This document shows, piece by piece, positions 25,026-34,349 of a stretch of 54,653 nucleotides of DNA. Under the pieces are notes generated by a model. That model was not told the origin of the DNA. It searched no databases and saw nothing but the letters and a program-made list of their open reading frames with translations. Numbering within the stretch: the stretch's first letter is position 1; each line of letters begins with the position of its first letter. The DNA is from Pseudoxanthomonas mexicana (GTDB lineage Bacteria > Pseudomonadota > Gammaproteobacteria > Xanthomonadales > Xanthomonadaceae): assembly GCF_001556105.1 (NCBI RefSeq), contig NZ_LSIF01000052.1:1-54653 (forward strand), given 5' to 3'. A program made the translations under genes and the position numbers.

Positions 25026-26432
25026 TCAGGCGGACGTGCCTGCTTTGATGAGTGCGGCGTCGATGCGTTTCAAGGCCTCGTCGCGACCGGCCAGGTAGAC
25101 GGTCTGCGAAATGTCGGGGCTGACCTGGGTGCCGGTGATCGCCACGCGCAATGGCTGCGCCACCTTGCCCATGCCAAGCTCGAGCGCCGCCGCGGCTTCA
25201 TGCAGCGCCGCCGATACGCTTTCCGCACTCCACTCGGCCAGCGCCGCCAGACACTCGCGGGCCTTGGCCAGCGGAGCCTGGGCGGCTGTGCCCAAGTGCT
25301 TGGCCACGGCTGCCTCGTCATACACCGTCAACGGCTGGTACCAGACCACGGCCTTCTCGGCCATGTCCTTCAACGTCTGCACACGGTCGCGCAGGGCGAC
25401 CACCACGTCGGCCGGTGTCGGGCCTGCAGCGAGGTCAAGGTCGAGCTTCTCCAACTGGTAGACGAGGTGCGGCGCGATGTCCGCGGGCGCATCGGTCTTC
25501 AGGTAGTGCTGGTTCACCCAGCCCAGCTTGGCCATGTCCAGGCGCGCGGCCTTGGAGTTCACGTCCTTCACGTCGAACAGGTCGATCAGCTCCTGCCGCG
25601 AGAACAGCTCCTGGTCGCCATGCGACCAACCCAGGCGCGCCAGGTAGTTGATCAGCGCGTGCGGCAGGTAGCCGGCGTCCTTGTACTGCATCACGTCAGC
25701 CGCGCCGGTGCGCTTGGAAAGCTTGGCGCCCTCCTCGTCCAGGATCATCGGCATGTGCGCGAACTTCGGCACCGGCGCGCCCAGCGCTTCGTAGATGTTG
25801 ATCTGGCGCGGCGTATTGTTGATATGGTCGTCGCCACGGATCACTTCGGTGATGCCCATGTCCCAGTCGTCGACGACAACGGCGAAGTTGTAGGTCGGGT
25901 AGCCGTCCGGACGGAAGATCACCATGTCGTCGAGCTCGCTGTTGGCGATCTCGATGCGGCCCTTGATGAGGTCGTCGAAGGCGACGACGCCATCGAGCGG
26001 ATTCTTGAAGCGGATCACCCGGTTCGGGTCGTCGCGATGCGGCAGCTTCTGTTCGCGCGCGGCGCCGTTGTAGCGCGGCTTCTCCTGCTTCGCCATCGCG
26101 GCCTCGCGCATGGCATCCAGCTCCTCGCGCGTTTCGTAGGCGTAGTAGGCCTTCCCCGACGCGACCAGTTGCTCGGCCACCTCGCGGTAGCGGTCGATAC
26201 GCTGGGTCTGGTAGATCGGGCCCTCTTCATAACCGAGGCCCAGCCAGTCCATCGCATCGAGGATCGCGTCGATGGCGGCCTGCGTGCTGCGCTCGCGGTC
26301 GGTGTCTTCTATCCGCAGGATGAAATCGCCGCCGCGATGACGCGCCTCCAGCCAGCAGTACAGCGCCGTGCGGGCGCCGCCGATGTGCAGGTAGCCGGTG
26401 GGACTGGGGGCGAAGCGGGTACGGCAGGCCAT
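25026..26432 (-). CDS. gltX: Glutamate--tRNA ligase
   Basis: 468 residues. Charges tRNA-Glu. The class I HIGH motif is in [19 protein letters not shown] and the KMSKS equivalent is [23 protein letters not shown] and the anticodon-binding C-terminal helices are intact, with the normal length. The start [15 protein letters not shown] matches the family; upstream in-frame codons have no support. It is followed by zur. Confidence 0.97.
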   Translation of the reverse strand: MACRTRFAPSPTGYLHIGGARTALYCWLEARHRGGDFILRIEDTDRERSTQAAIDAILDAMDWLGLGYEEGPIYQTQRIDRYREVAEQLVASGKAYYAYETREELDAMREAAMAKQEKPRYNGAAREQKLPHRDDPNRVIRFKNPLDGVVAFDDLIKGRIEIANSELDDMVIFRPDGYPTYNFAVVVDDWDMGITEVIRGDDHINNTPRQINIYEALGAPVPKFAHMPMILDEEGAKLSKRTGAADVMQYKDAGYLPHALINYLARLGWSHGDQELFSRQELIDLFDVKDVNSKAARLDMAKLGWVNQHYLKTDAPADIAPHLVYQLEKLDLDLAAGPTPADVVVALRDRVQTLKDMAEKAVVWYQPLTVYDEAAVAKHLGTAAQAPLAKARECLAALAEWSAESVSAALHEAAAALELGMGKVAQPLRVAITGTQVSPDISQTVYLAGRDEALKRIDAALIKAGTSA

Positions 26433-26482
26433 GGGGAACTCGATGAACGGGATGCGGGGCATTTTACCGCGCCCGCCGCGCT

Positions 26483-26507
26483 TTCCCCTTCCCATTCAAG
26501 GGGAAGG
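26483..26507 (+). promoter_or_regulatory. Hairpin covering the lpxH Shine-Dalgarno region
   Basis: TTCCCCTT (26483-26490) and AAGGGGAA (26498-26505) form a perfect 8-bp stem with a 7-base loop, 16 bases before the lpxH ATG. The right arm is the only Shine-Dalgarno-like sequence (AAGGGGAAGG), so the hairpin would hide it. It could also help end transcription from either side. Confidence 0.5.
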
Positions 26508-26521
26508 CTTAGAATTCCCCC

Positions 26522-27259
26522 ATGACCACGCTCTTCATCTCCGACCTGCATCTGGACGCCGAGCGTCCCGCCGTCACCGAGCTGTTCGGCGCGTTCATGC
26601 AGAAGGAGGCTATCCGGGCCGACGCGCTGTACATCCTCGGCGACCTGTTCGAGGCCTGGGTGGGCGATGACGATCCGTCTGACACCGGCGCCTACGTGGC
26701 CGCGCGCATCCGCGAGGTCGCCGATGCGGGAGTGCCGGTCTTCTTCATCCGCGGCAACCGGGATTTCCTCGTGGGCGATGCGTTCGCCCGTCGCGCCAGA
26801 ATGCGGATCCTGCCCGACCCCGCCGTCGTGATGCTGTATGGCAAACCGGCGATCCTGATGCACGGCGACCTGCTGTGCACGGGCGACACGGCCTACCAGG
26901 CCTTCCGCGCGCAGACGCGGAACCCCGCATGGCAGGCCCAGTTCCTCGCGCAGCCGCTGGCCGCCCGGCTCGCGTTCGCAGCGCAGGCGCGTGCCGCCAG
27001 TGCCGCGCACCAGGGCGGCATGAAGCAGAGCGACAAGGCGACGTTCGAGACGCTGACCGACGTGGCACCGGCGACCGTGGACACCACGTTCACGCAGTTC
27101 CGCATTGACACGCTGATCCATGGCCATACGCATCGGCCGGCCATCCACGACCTCACTGTAGAGAACCGCACGTGCCAGCGCATTGTGCTGGGGGACTGGT
27201 ACGAGCAGGGTTCGGTGTTGCGGGTAGAGCCCGACGGGATGACGCTGGATTCGCTCTAA
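26522..27259 (+). CDS. lpxH: UDP-2,3-diacylglucosamine diphosphatase
   Basis: 245 residues. Hydrolyses UDP-2,3-diacylglucosamine to lipid X in lipid A synthesis. Calcineurin-like metallophosphoesterase motifs: [45 protein letters not shown] and [10 protein letters not shown]. LpxH-type insert cap helices lie between 120 and 185. It acts at the inner-membrane surface. A REP dyad follows the stop. Confidence 0.96.
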   Translation: MTTLFISDLHLDAERPAVTELFGAFMQKEAIRADALYILGDLFEAWVGDDDPSDTGAYVAARIREVADAGVPVFFIRGNRDFLVGDAFARRARMRILPDPAVVMLYGKPAILMHGDLLCTGDTAYQAFRAQTRNPAWQAQFLAQPLAARLAFAAQARAASAAHQGGMKQSDKATFETLTDVAPATVDTTFTQFRIDTLIHGHTHRPAIHDLTVENRTCQRIVLGDWYEQGSVLRVEPDGMTLDSL

Positions 27260-27283
27260 GTGAAGTGAGCGTTTGATTGCAGT

Positions 27284-27350
27284 TGTGGGAGCGACGTAAG
27301 CCGCGATGAACTGCCGCGGCGACGTCATCGCGACGTACGTCGCTCCCACA
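27284..27350. repeat. GTGGGAGC-type REP dyad (copy 2)
   Basis: Arms 27284-27309 and 27325-27350 form a 26-base inverted repeat with two mismatches around a 15-base centre. The left arm begins TGTGGGAGCGACGTAAGCCG. It lies in the convergent gap between lpxH and the DUF455 gene and is the same family as copies at 12523-12608 and 52986-53072. Confidence 0.88.
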
Positions 27351-27384
27351 GTGCACTCGCCATCATCTTGACGATGACGATGAC

Positions 27385-27408
27385 GATGGGCCAAGGCCCA
27401 CCCTACGG
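27385..27408 (-). repeat. GTAGGGTGGGCC repeat supplying the DUF455 stop codon
   Basis: On the minus strand this reads CCGTAGGGTGGGCCTTGGCC then CATC, with the self-complementary core TGGGCC/GGCCCA. The TAG at 27405-27403 is the stop codon of the DUF455 gene. I recall CCGTAGGGTGGGCCTTGGCC as a dispersed repeat of xanthomonads. A GACGAT triplet repeat lies just beside it. Confidence 0.6.
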
Positions 27409-28200
27409 GGCCTCCAGCGCCGCCAGCTCATCCTCATCGAAGCCGGCCAGCAGGCGCGCTTCGATATTGAAGGGTCCATGCAGGTAGCCACCCGCGTATT
27501 CCTTCAGCAGTTCGCGGAAGCGCACACGCGGCTCGATGCTGCGCTGTGCGCAATACCAGCGGTACCAGCGCGAACCAGCGGCAACGTGCGCGACTTCCTC
27601 GCGCAGGATCAGGTCCAGGATCGCCACGGTCGCCTCGTCGCCCAGGTCCCGCAGCTTGACGATCATCCCCGGCGTCACGTCCAGGCCGCGCGCCTCCAGC
27701 ACCCGCGGCACCAGCGCCATCCGTGCCAGGCCGTCGTGCGCGGTCTTCTCGGTCATTTCCCACAGGCCGTTGTGGGCATCGAAGTCGCCGTAGTCGTGGC
27801 CGAGCTGGCGCAGGCGATCGCGCAACAGTACGAAATGGCGTGATTCGTCGTGGGCTACGCCGACCCAATCGACATAGAACGCCTGCGGCAGATCGCGAAA
27901 GCGATAGACCGCATCCCACGCCAGATCGATCGCATTGAGTTCGATGTGCGCGATGGCATGGATGAAGGCCGCCCTACCCGCCACGCTGCCCAAGCCCCGT
28001 CGCGGCAGATCGCGCGGATGCACCAGCACCGGCGTCTGCGGTCGCCCCGGCATGCCGATGGGCTCGGGAGGCGGCGCATCGCGCGGAATGTCGAGGTCGC
28101 CGCGTGCGAACGCCTCGGCGTACTGCTGCGTCAGCGCGACCTTCGCATCGACGTCCATCGCATCCAGGCAGATGCGCGCGGCCTCGAACAACGTGGCCAT
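27403..28200 (-). CDS. DUF455 ferritin-like protein
   Basis: 265 residues. A ferritin-like four-helix bundle with candidate di-metal ligands: HAIAHIELNAIDLAWDAV, WVGVAHDESRHFVLLRDRL, and LREEVAHVAAGSRWYRW (E and ExxH pairs). DUF455 resembles MiaE-type and other diiron proteins; an oxidative or RNA-modifying role has been proposed for relatives but is not proven. Normal length. Its stop codon lies in a dispersed repeat. It is downstream of purF, 16 bases away, and probably co-transcribed. Confidence 0.85.
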   Translation of the reverse strand: MATLFEAARICLDAMDVDAKVALTQQYAEAFARGDLDIPRDAPPPEPIGMPGRPQTPVLVHPRDLPRRGLGSVAGRAAFIHAIAHIELNAIDLAWDAVYRFRDLPQAFYVDWVGVAHDESRHFVLLRDRLRQLGHDYGDFDAHNGLWEMTEKTAHDGLARMALVPRVLEARGLDVTPGMIVKLRDLGDEATVAILDLILREEVAHVAAGSRWYRWYCAQRSIEPRVRFRELLKEYAGGYLHGPFNIEARLLAGFDEDELAALEAP

Positions 28201-28216
28201 ACCGCGCGCTACCGCG

Positions 28217-29686
28217 TCAGCCGACGCGGCGCTTGCGCTTGGCTTCGTCCGAGCGTGCCTGTTCGATGCGCTCGAAATAGCCCGGTTCGATGCCGGTGAC
28301 GTACTTGCCGTCGAAGCAGGACGAATCGAAATCGGCCAGGTTCGGATTGCCCTCGCGCACGGCGGCTTCGAGATCCTCGAGGTCCTGGTAGATCAACCAG
28401 TCGCAGCCCAGCTCGCGTTCGATATCCTCGACGGTGCGGTTGTGCGCCACCAGTTCGTCCGCGGCCGGCATGTCGATGCCGTAGATGTTGGGATGACGCA
28501 CTGGCGGTGCGGCGCTGGCCAGGTAGACCTTGCGTGCGCCCGCATCGCGCGCCATCTGCACGATCTGCTTGGAAGTAGTGCCGCGCACGATGGAGTCGTC
28601 GACCAGCAGCACCACGCGGTTGCGGAATTCCAGGTTGATCGGGTTGAGCTTGCGGCGTACCGATTTCACCCGCTCGCCCTGCCCCGGCATGATGAACGTG
28701 CGGCCGACGTAACGGTTCTTGATGAAGCCCTCGCGGTACTTCACGCCCAGCACGTTGGAGATTTCCAGTGCGGCGTCGCGCGAGGTATCCGGGATCGGGA
28801 TGATGGTGTCGATGTCGTGGTCGGGACGCAGGCGCAGGATCTTCTCGCCCAGCTTCACGCCCATGCGCATGCGTGCCTTGTGCACCGACACGTTGTCGAT
28901 CATCGAGTCCGGGCGCGCGAAGTACACGTACTCGAAGATGCACGGCGCATGTTCGGGCGCGTCGGCGACGATCTCGCTGAATAGTTCGCCGCGCGCGGTG
29001 ATCACGATCGCCTCGCCCGGCTGCACGTCGCGGATGCGCGCGAAGCCGAGGATGTCGAGCGCGGCCGATTCCGACGCGACGATGTACTCGGTGCCCTCGC
29101 CGTGCTCGCGCTTGCCCAGTACCAGCGGACGGATGCCGTGCGGATCGCGGAATGCCACCAGGCCCAGGCCCAGCACCACGCTGACGACGGCGTAGCCGCC
29201 CTTCACGCGACGATGCACACCGGCGACGGCGCGGATGGCCGCTTCCGGGGTCAGCGTGCGCTGCAGGTCCAGTTCGTGCGCGAACACGTTCAGCAGCACT
29301 TCGCTGTCCGAGTCGGTGTTGATATTGCGGCGGTCCTGCGCGAACACGTCCTGGCGCAGCGACTCGGTGTTGATCAGGTTGCCGTTGTGCGCCAGCGCGA
29401 TGCCGTAGGGCGAATTGACGTAGAACGGCTGCGCCTCGTCCATGCCTTCCGAGCCGGCGGTCGGATAGCGGCAGTGGGCGATGCCCACGCGGCCTTCCAG
29501 CACGCTCATCGCCTTGGCGTTGAACACGTCCCGCACCAGCCCGTTGTCCTTGTGCACCCGCAGGCGCGTGCCGTCGGCGGTGGCGATGCCGGCGGCGTCC
29601 TGTCCGCGGTGCTGGAGGACGGTCAGCCCGTCATAAAGCTGGCCGGCAACGTTCTGGTTGCCGACGATTCCGACGATGCCGCACAT
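28217..29686 (-). CDS. purF: Amidophosphoribosyltransferase
   Basis: 489 residues. First committed step of purine synthesis: PRPP + glutamine to 5-phosphoribosylamine. The N-terminal nucleophile is Cys2 in [20 protein letters not shown], with [13 protein letters not shown], and the PRPP site is [37 protein letters not shown] is also typical. The start must be the ATG at 29686, since Met is removed to expose Cys2. It lies 7 bases after cvpA. Confidence 0.97.
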   Translation of the reverse strand: MCGIVGIVGNQNVAGQLYDGLTVLQHRGQDAAGIATADGTRLRVHKDNGLVRDVFNAKAMSVLEGRVGIAHCRYPTAGSEGMDEAQPFYVNSPYGIALAHNGNLINTESLRQDVFAQDRRNINTDSDSEVLLNVFAHELDLQRTLTPEAAIRAVAGVHRRVKGGYAVVSVVLGLGLVAFRDPHGIRPLVLGKREHGEGTEYIVASESAALDILGFARIRDVQPGEAIVITARGELFSEIVADAPEHAPCIFEYVYFARPDSMIDNVSVHKARMRMGVKLGEKILRLRPDHDIDTIIPIPDTSRDAALEISNVLGVKYREGFIKNRYVGRTFIMPGQGERVKSVRRKLNPINLEFRNRVVLLVDDSIVRGTTSKQIVQMARDAGARKVYLASAAPPVRHPNIYGIDMPAADELVAHNRTVEDIERELGCDWLIYQDLEDLEAAVREGNPNLADFDSSCFDGKYVTGIEPGYFERIEQARSDEAKRKRRVG

Positions 29687-29693
29687 GGGGGAT

Positions 29694-30305
29694 CTACTCC
29701 GGTTTCGACGCGGGTGAGGCGGACGATGGGGCGTGCTCTTGCGGTACGCCGGATTCTTCCAGCGGCAGGGGCAGGAGGTTTTGCAGGCGCGCATTATCGC
29801 CCGCCGGCCGGCCGTTGCCAAAGTCCAGTTCCTGCACAGTCCATTCCGGCAGCCACTGCGACAGCCACTGGGCACCCGGCAGCAGCAGCGGCACGACCGG
29901 CGACTTCTTCCATTCAGGTTCGCGTGGCAGGTCGGTGAACGCCGCCAGCAACAACACGATGCAGGCGACGAACGCACCGCGCAACAGCCCCAGCGCCAAC
30001 CCCAGCACGCGATCCAGGCCCGACAGGCCGACCGATTTGACGAGGTGACGGATCGCCCATCCGGTCAGTCCGACGAAGATCATCACGCCGACGAAGCTCA
30101 GCACGTAACCGCCCAGCAGCTCGCTCGCCGATGGCTGGCCATCGTTGGCCAGCAGGTGCGCGACATCGCCGCCGTAATGGAAAGCCACCCAGCCGGACAG
30201 GAGCCAGGCAACCATCGAAGCGAGTGCGCTGATGAAGCCCCGCATCAGGCCAAACAGGGTCGACACGCCGACGATGGCCAGCAGCGTCAGGTCGAGCGCG
30301 CTCAC
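29694..30305 (-). CDS. cvpA: CvpA family inner-membrane protein
   Basis: 203 residues with four transmembrane helices in the first 150 ([77 protein letters not shown]), the CvpA pattern, and a polar C-terminal tail. Linked to colicin V production, envelope homeostasis and purF in many proteobacteria. It lies directly upstream of purF in the usual order. Confidence 0.92.
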   Translation of the reverse strand: MSALDLTLLAIVGVSTLFGLMRGFISALASMVAWLLSGWVAFHYGGDVAHLLANDGQPSASELLGGYVLSFVGVMIFVGLTGWAIRHLVKSVGLSGLDRVLGLALGLLRGAFVACIVLLLAAFTDLPREPEWKKSPVVPLLLPGAQWLSQWLPEWTVQELDFGNGRPAGDNARLQNLLPLPLEESGVPQEHAPSSASPASKPE

Positions 30306-30348
30306 CCGGCGCGCCCGTGATGATCAGCCATGCGTTCTGGCGGCGCCA

Positions 30349-31362
30349 TCAAGGGTGCGGACGCACCATGCCGTCGACCCCGATCTTCGACGCGACCTGC
30401 GCCTTCAGGCGGTCGGCATCGGCCCGGTTGGCGACCGGACCCACGCGCACGCGGCTGAGCGTGCCCTTGTCGGTGCGGACCTGTTCGACGAAGGCGCTGA
30501 AGCCGGCGCCGCGCGCACGATCGCGCAAGCCGTTGGCATCGGCGACGTTCGAGAACGCACCCAGCTGCACGGCGAAGCCCGTTCCGGAGGCGGCGGGCTT
30601 GGGCGCCTCGGCGGGCTTCGGTGCCGGCGCAACAGGCTTGGCAGCGGGTGCAGGCGCCGGTTTGGTATCGACCGGCGTGGTGGCAACGGGCCTGGATTCG
30701 GTGACAGCGGGTTTAGGCGTGGGCTTGGCGGGTTCGGGTGGTAGTGCCTGGGTGGTGACCGCCGGTGCAGCGGGCGCGGCCGTCGCGACTGACGTCGGAG
30801 GCGCGGACGGCGTTGCCGCTGGCGTAGCGACCGGAACATCCAGCGTCACCACCTGCGCGTTCACGTCACCGCGGATCTTGATCGCATCCAGCCGCGCGGC
30901 TTCAGCCTGCGACCGGTCGGCGTACGGGCCGACACGCACGCGGAACGCCGGCTTGCCATTGATGGTCGCCGGCTCGACGAAGCCCGGGAGCTTCGCCTGC
31001 TTCACGCGGGCCAGCACGGCATCGGCGTCGGACTGCGTGGCGTAGGCGCCGAAGCTGACGGCGAAGTTGCCCCCTGCGGTCGCGGCCGGTTGCAGCACGC
31101 CATCGGCAGGTGCCGGTTCCGCCGCAGGCGCAGCGACCTGGCCCTGCAGGCCCACCGCACCGGTGGCGGGTGCATTGCCCGGTGTCACCAGCGGAAGTTC
31201 CCGCGTCTCGTACTCGCCATCAGCGGCCGGCGGAACGTCCAGCGGAACGTCGGACACACCACTGTCGGGCGCGGGGCCCTTGACCAGCATGGGCAGGAAG
31301 ATGACGGCCAGCGCCACGAGCACGACCGCGCCGATCAGGCGCTGTTTCAGGGCAGTATCCAT
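30349..31362 (-). CDS. SPOR-domain membrane protein (DedD-like)
   Basis: 337 residues. A single N-terminal helix (LIGAVVLVALAVIFLPMLV), a Pro/Ala-rich linker, a first SPOR domain (NFAVSFGAYATQSDADAVLA) and a second, C-terminal one (GFAVQLGAFSNVADANGLRD), separated by a long PAKPTPKPAV-type linker. SPOR domains bind denuded septal glycan, so division-site localisation is expected. Two SPOR domains are unusual; DedD has one. It lies in the position of dedD in the conserved folC-dedD-cvpA-purF order. Confidence 0.9.
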   Translation of the reverse strand: MDTALKQRLIGAVVLVALAVIFLPMLVKGPAPDSGVSDVPLDVPPAADGEYETRELPLVTPGNAPATGAVGLQGQVAAPAAEPAPADGVLQPAATAGGNFAVSFGAYATQSDADAVLARVKQAKLPGFVEPATINGKPAFRVRVGPYADRSQAEAARLDAIKIRGDVNAQVVTLDVPVATPAATPSAPPTSVATAAPAAPAVTTQALPPEPAKPTPKPAVTESRPVATTPVDTKPAPAPAAKPVAPAPKPAEAPKPAASGTGFAVQLGAFSNVADANGLRDRARGAGFSAFVEQVRTDKGTLSRVRVGPVANRADADRLKAQVASKIGVDGMVRPHP

Positions 31363-31429
31363 CCAGGTCCACGGCAGCTGCGGCGGGAATGCCGCGGCGA
31401 TTATACGGCGCGCTTGCGCGCGCTTTCCG

Positions 31430-32704
31430 TCATCGACCTGAATGCAGGACGTGCAGCGCGTCGGCGACCGTATGAAACGAGCCGAACACCAATACCCGGT
31501 CGCCAGGCACGGACGCTGCAAGCGCGGTGCGCAGTGCATCTTCGACAGTCGCGTGCGCGCTGGCCATCCCAGCGACCGCATCCGGCAGGCGGGCCGCCAG
31601 TTGTTCGGCGGTCTGCGATCGTTGACCGGACGACAGTCCCGCCAGCAACCAGCGCAGCGATACGTCCGCGAACGCGTCGGCCACGCCACTCGCATCCTTG
31701 TCAGCGAGCGCCCCGAACACCGCACGGGTCGTGCCCGCGATCGGATGCGCCTGCAACCAGGCCGCCAGTTCCCGTGCCGCCTGCGGGTTGTGGCCGACAT
31801 CCAGCACCACCTCCACGCCCTCCCGCTCGAACCGCTGCAGCCGCCCGGGCAACGCCGCCGCGGCGACGCCTTTCGCGAACGCGTCATCGGGAATCGCCTC
31901 GCCCGGCAAGGCGCGCAGCGCGGCGATCGCGGTGGCCGCATTCGCGCGTTGCGACGGCGCGGACAATGCCGGTGACGGCAGCTCAAGTTCGGCACCGACT
32001 TCACGCCAGCGCCAGCGCTGGCTGTCGATCGGTTCGTGGAAGAAGTCGCTACCCGACCGCAGTGCGTTCGCACCGATCGCATAGGCATGGCGCAGTACGC
32101 TGGAGGGCGAATCCACCTCGCCCAGCACCAGCGGCTTCCACGCACGGGCGATGCCGGCCTTCTCCGTACCGATGGCTTCGCGATCACTGCCCAGCCAATC
32201 GGTATGGTCGATGTCGACAGTGGTGATGACGGCGACGTCGGGGTCGACGATGTTCACCGCATCGAGCCGTCCACCGAGTCCTATCTCGAGCACCGCCAGG
32301 TCCAGGCCGCTGCGTTCGAACAACCACAGCGCGGCCAGCGTCCCGAACTCGAAATAGGTCAGCGACGTGTCGCCGCGCGCGGCGTCCACCGCATCGAACG
32401 CGTCCACCAGCGACGTGTCGTCCGCGTCTTCGCCATCGATACGCACGCGCTCGTTGTAGCGCAGCAGGTGCGGCGAGGTGTAGGCACCGACCTTCCAGCC
32501 GGCAGCGCGCGCGATGGCTTCGGTGAAGGCCACGGTCGAGCCCTTGCCGTTGGTGCCACCAACGGTAATGACGCGCGTCGCCGGCTTGCCGAGCGACAAG
32601 CGCGTGGCGACTTCGCGCACGCGGTCCAGGCCCATGTCGATGGACGTGGGATGCTGCTGCTCTATGTAGGCGAGCCAAGCCGACAGGTCACGTGGTCGGC
32701 TCAC
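31430..32704 (-). CDS. folC: Bifunctional dihydrofolate/folylpolyglutamate synthase
   Basis: 424 residues. Adds glutamate to dihydropteroate and to folates. P-loop ITVGGTNGKGSTVAF, FEFGTLAALWLFERSGLDLA, LEIGLGGRLDAVNIV, IDHTDWLGSDREAIGTEKAG and DVGHNPQAARELAAWL are signatures. The start is the GTG at 32704, overlapping the stop of the upstream gene (GTGA, 32701-32704), the only start in register with the family N-terminus (LSAWLAYIEQQHPTSIDMGL). Confidence 0.95.
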   Translation of the reverse strand: MSRPRDLSAWLAYIEQQHPTSIDMGLDRVREVATRLSLGKPATRVITVGGTNGKGSTVAFTEAIARAAGWKVGAYTSPHLLRYNERVRIDGEDADDTSLVDAFDAVDAARGDTSLTYFEFGTLAALWLFERSGLDLAVLEIGLGGRLDAVNIVDPDVAVITTVDIDHTDWLGSDREAIGTEKAGIARAWKPLVLGEVDSPSSVLRHAYAIGANALRSGSDFFHEPIDSQRWRWREVGAELELPSPALSAPSQRANAATAIAALRALPGEAIPDDAFAKGVAAAALPGRLQRFEREGVEVVLDVGHNPQAARELAAWLQAHPIAGTTRAVFGALADKDASGVADAFADVSLRWLLAGLSSGQRSQTAEQLAARLPDAVAGMASAHATVEDALRTALAASVPGDRVLVFGSFHTVADALHVLHSGR

Positions 32705-33498
32705 GGCGAACGACTCGCCGGCGCAGCGTCCTGCAAAGAAGGCAGTTTGATGGCCATCTGTGGGCGAGCCCCGTACTCCGCCGCCTGCAGCACCAGGCAC
32801 GCATGGCTGTCGGGGACACCGCAACGCACGCGCGTCACCAGGAAACCGCGCCGGCCATCCGTCGCCAGCCGACGCCTGACGATGGAACGGGAAGCGCCCT
32901 GCCCATGGATCCACCACTGGCTGAACTCCTTGCCATCGGCGACGGCGTAGAGCGCCACGCCCGGCGGCGGTCCCTGCACCTGTTGCGCATTGGCGCGCGC
33001 CAGCAGCAGAGACACCGCCTCTTCCACGTTGGCACCGGGAATGGCCTGCGGATCGGGGAGGTAGCCCGGCAGATGACCGTGCTCGTCGACGGGTACGGTA
33101 GCCACCCAATCGCCGGCGGTCATCTGCGCCAGGAACGAGTCGTAGAACTTCACGTCACCCAGCCCGAAGTCGACCGGCATCCTGACGCGCGATACGACGG
33201 TACGCCCGTTTTCGATGGCGGGCGCGAACTTCCAGGCGCGCGCGGCGTCGATTGCCGCCGCATCCAGCGCAGGATGGCCCGCCGACTGCTCGACCTGCAC
33301 GTCCGTGACCTGGCCTGTTTCCGATATCTTGATGAGCAGCACGCTGGTACCCGCAAACCCTGCGCGCGCGGCCTCCGGCGGATACCGCGGTGGTGGTGCC
33401 TCGAGAACCTTGGCATCGGCTCGTCGCACCGCGGTGTCGGCAAGCACGTGCAACGGCGACATCATGCCCAGCAAGGCCGCCAGCCAGACTCGTTTCAT
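32701..33498 (-). CDS. Periplasmic TonB C-terminal-domain protein
   Basis: 265 residues. A cleavable signal peptide (MKRVWLAALLGMMSPLHVLA) is followed at once by a TonB C-terminal fold: PPPRYPPEAARAGFAGTSVL, VTDVQVEQSAGHPALDAAA, AARAWKFAPAIENGRTV. It has no proline-rich spanning region, so it cannot reach ExbBD as classical TonB does; a soluble periplasmic role is likely. Its stop overlaps folC's GTG start. This position usually holds accD. Confidence 0.85.
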   Translation of the reverse strand: MKRVWLAALLGMMSPLHVLADTAVRRADAKVLEAPPPRYPPEAARAGFAGTSVLLIKISETGQVTDVQVEQSAGHPALDAAAIDAARAWKFAPAIENGRTVVSRVRMPVDFGLGDVKFYDSFLAQMTAGDWVATVPVDEHGHLPGYLPDPQAIPGANVEEAVSLLLARANAQQVQGPPPGVALYAVADGKEFSQWWIHGQGASRSIVRRRLATDGRRGFLVTRVRCGVPDSHACLVLQAAEYGARPQMAIKLPSLQDAAPASRSP

Positions 33499-33593
33499 CG
33501 GATTCCCCAGGGATCGGTCGCGGACCGCATCGTACCCGATGGTCCGCCCGCCGATGCAGGCTCCTAATCCGCGAAGGACGCCACGGAATTCGG

Positions 33594-34238
33594 CTACAGC
33601 GCCCGATGCTTTGCTTCGCCGAAGAACGGCGTGTGATGCGCGCAGTCGTTGAGGCGCACGACTTCCAGCTGGTCCACCGACTGGCCTTCCAGCAGGTTGA
33701 GCGTGGTCGGCGCCTGGCGGAAGCTCCACAGCTTGGCGATCGGCAGGCCGAGGATGCGGCACAGCAGGACGCGGTTGACGGCATCGTGCGCCACGATCAG
33801 CAACGTATCGTCATCGCCCAGCCCCTCGGCGGCGCGCGCAAGGCCGCGCCATGAACGGTCGAGCACCTGCCGCAGCGATTCGCCGCCGGGCATCAACACA
33901 GTGTCCGGCTCCTCGCGCCATGCGAGCAGACGGGCCGGGTCCTTGTCCTGGATCTCGCTGGCCAGCAGGCCTTCCCACTCACCGTGGGCGATTTCCTGCA
34001 GGTCGGGTTCCGTGAGCAGCATGTGCGCGCGCGATTCGCCCAACGCCAGCTGCGCCGTGCGTTGCGCACGTGCCAGCGGCGACGCTACCGCACGGTCGAT
34101 GCGCACGTCCTTCAGCCGCTGGCCCAGCGCGATGGCCTGACCTTCACCGACCGGCGAAAGCGGGATGTCGATCTGGCCCTGGTAGCGGCCTTCGGCGTTC
34201 CAGGGCGTTTCGCCGTGGCGGGCAAGCAGGATGCGCAT
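33594..34238 (-). CDS. Histidine phosphatase family protein
   Basis: 214 residues. Branch 1 histidine phosphatase with the RHG motif LLARHGETPWNAEGRYQGQ (catalytic His8), proton donor in EIAHGEWEGLLASEIQ, and second His in LIVAHDAVNRVLLCRIL. Related to phosphoglycerate-mutase-like and CobC phosphatases; substrate uncertain. It is separated from the gene upstream by a terminator and from the TonB-domain gene by 95 bases. Confidence 0.9.
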   Translation of the reverse strand: MRILLARHGETPWNAEGRYQGQIDIPLSPVGEGQAIALGQRLKDVRIDRAVASPLARAQRTAQLALGESRAHMLLTEPDLQEIAHGEWEGLLASEIQDKDPARLLAWREEPDTVLMPGGESLRQVLDRSWRGLARAAEGLGDDDTLLIVAHDAVNRVLLCRILGLPIAKLWSFRQAPTTLNLLEGQSVDQLEVVRLNDCAHHTPFFGEAKHRAL

Positions 34239-34293
34239 GCGTCGGTGTGTCCATTCGAGTAAAGCGGTCCCGTTTCCGGGAGGCGGAAACGAA

Positions 34294-34322
34294 GACGGGA
34301 GCGGATGATAACCGCTCCCGTC
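34294..34322 (-). terminator. Intrinsic terminator after the S46 peptidase
   Basis: GACGGGAGCGG (34294-34304) and CCGCTCCCGTC (34312-34322) form an 11-bp perfect stem with a 7-base loop, ending 27 bases after the peptidase stop on the minus strand. A second hairpin, CGTTTCC/GGAAACG (34271-34291), follows. The T-run is weak (TTCGTTTCC). Confidence 0.7.
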
Positions 34323-34349
34323 CCGTGCCTGACGGCAAGGTTGCAGGTG

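Noticed and set aside
27369..27387. Three GACGAT hexamer repeats as a microsatellite of interest
   Set aside because: Only three units; too short to indicate phase variation and outside coding sequence.
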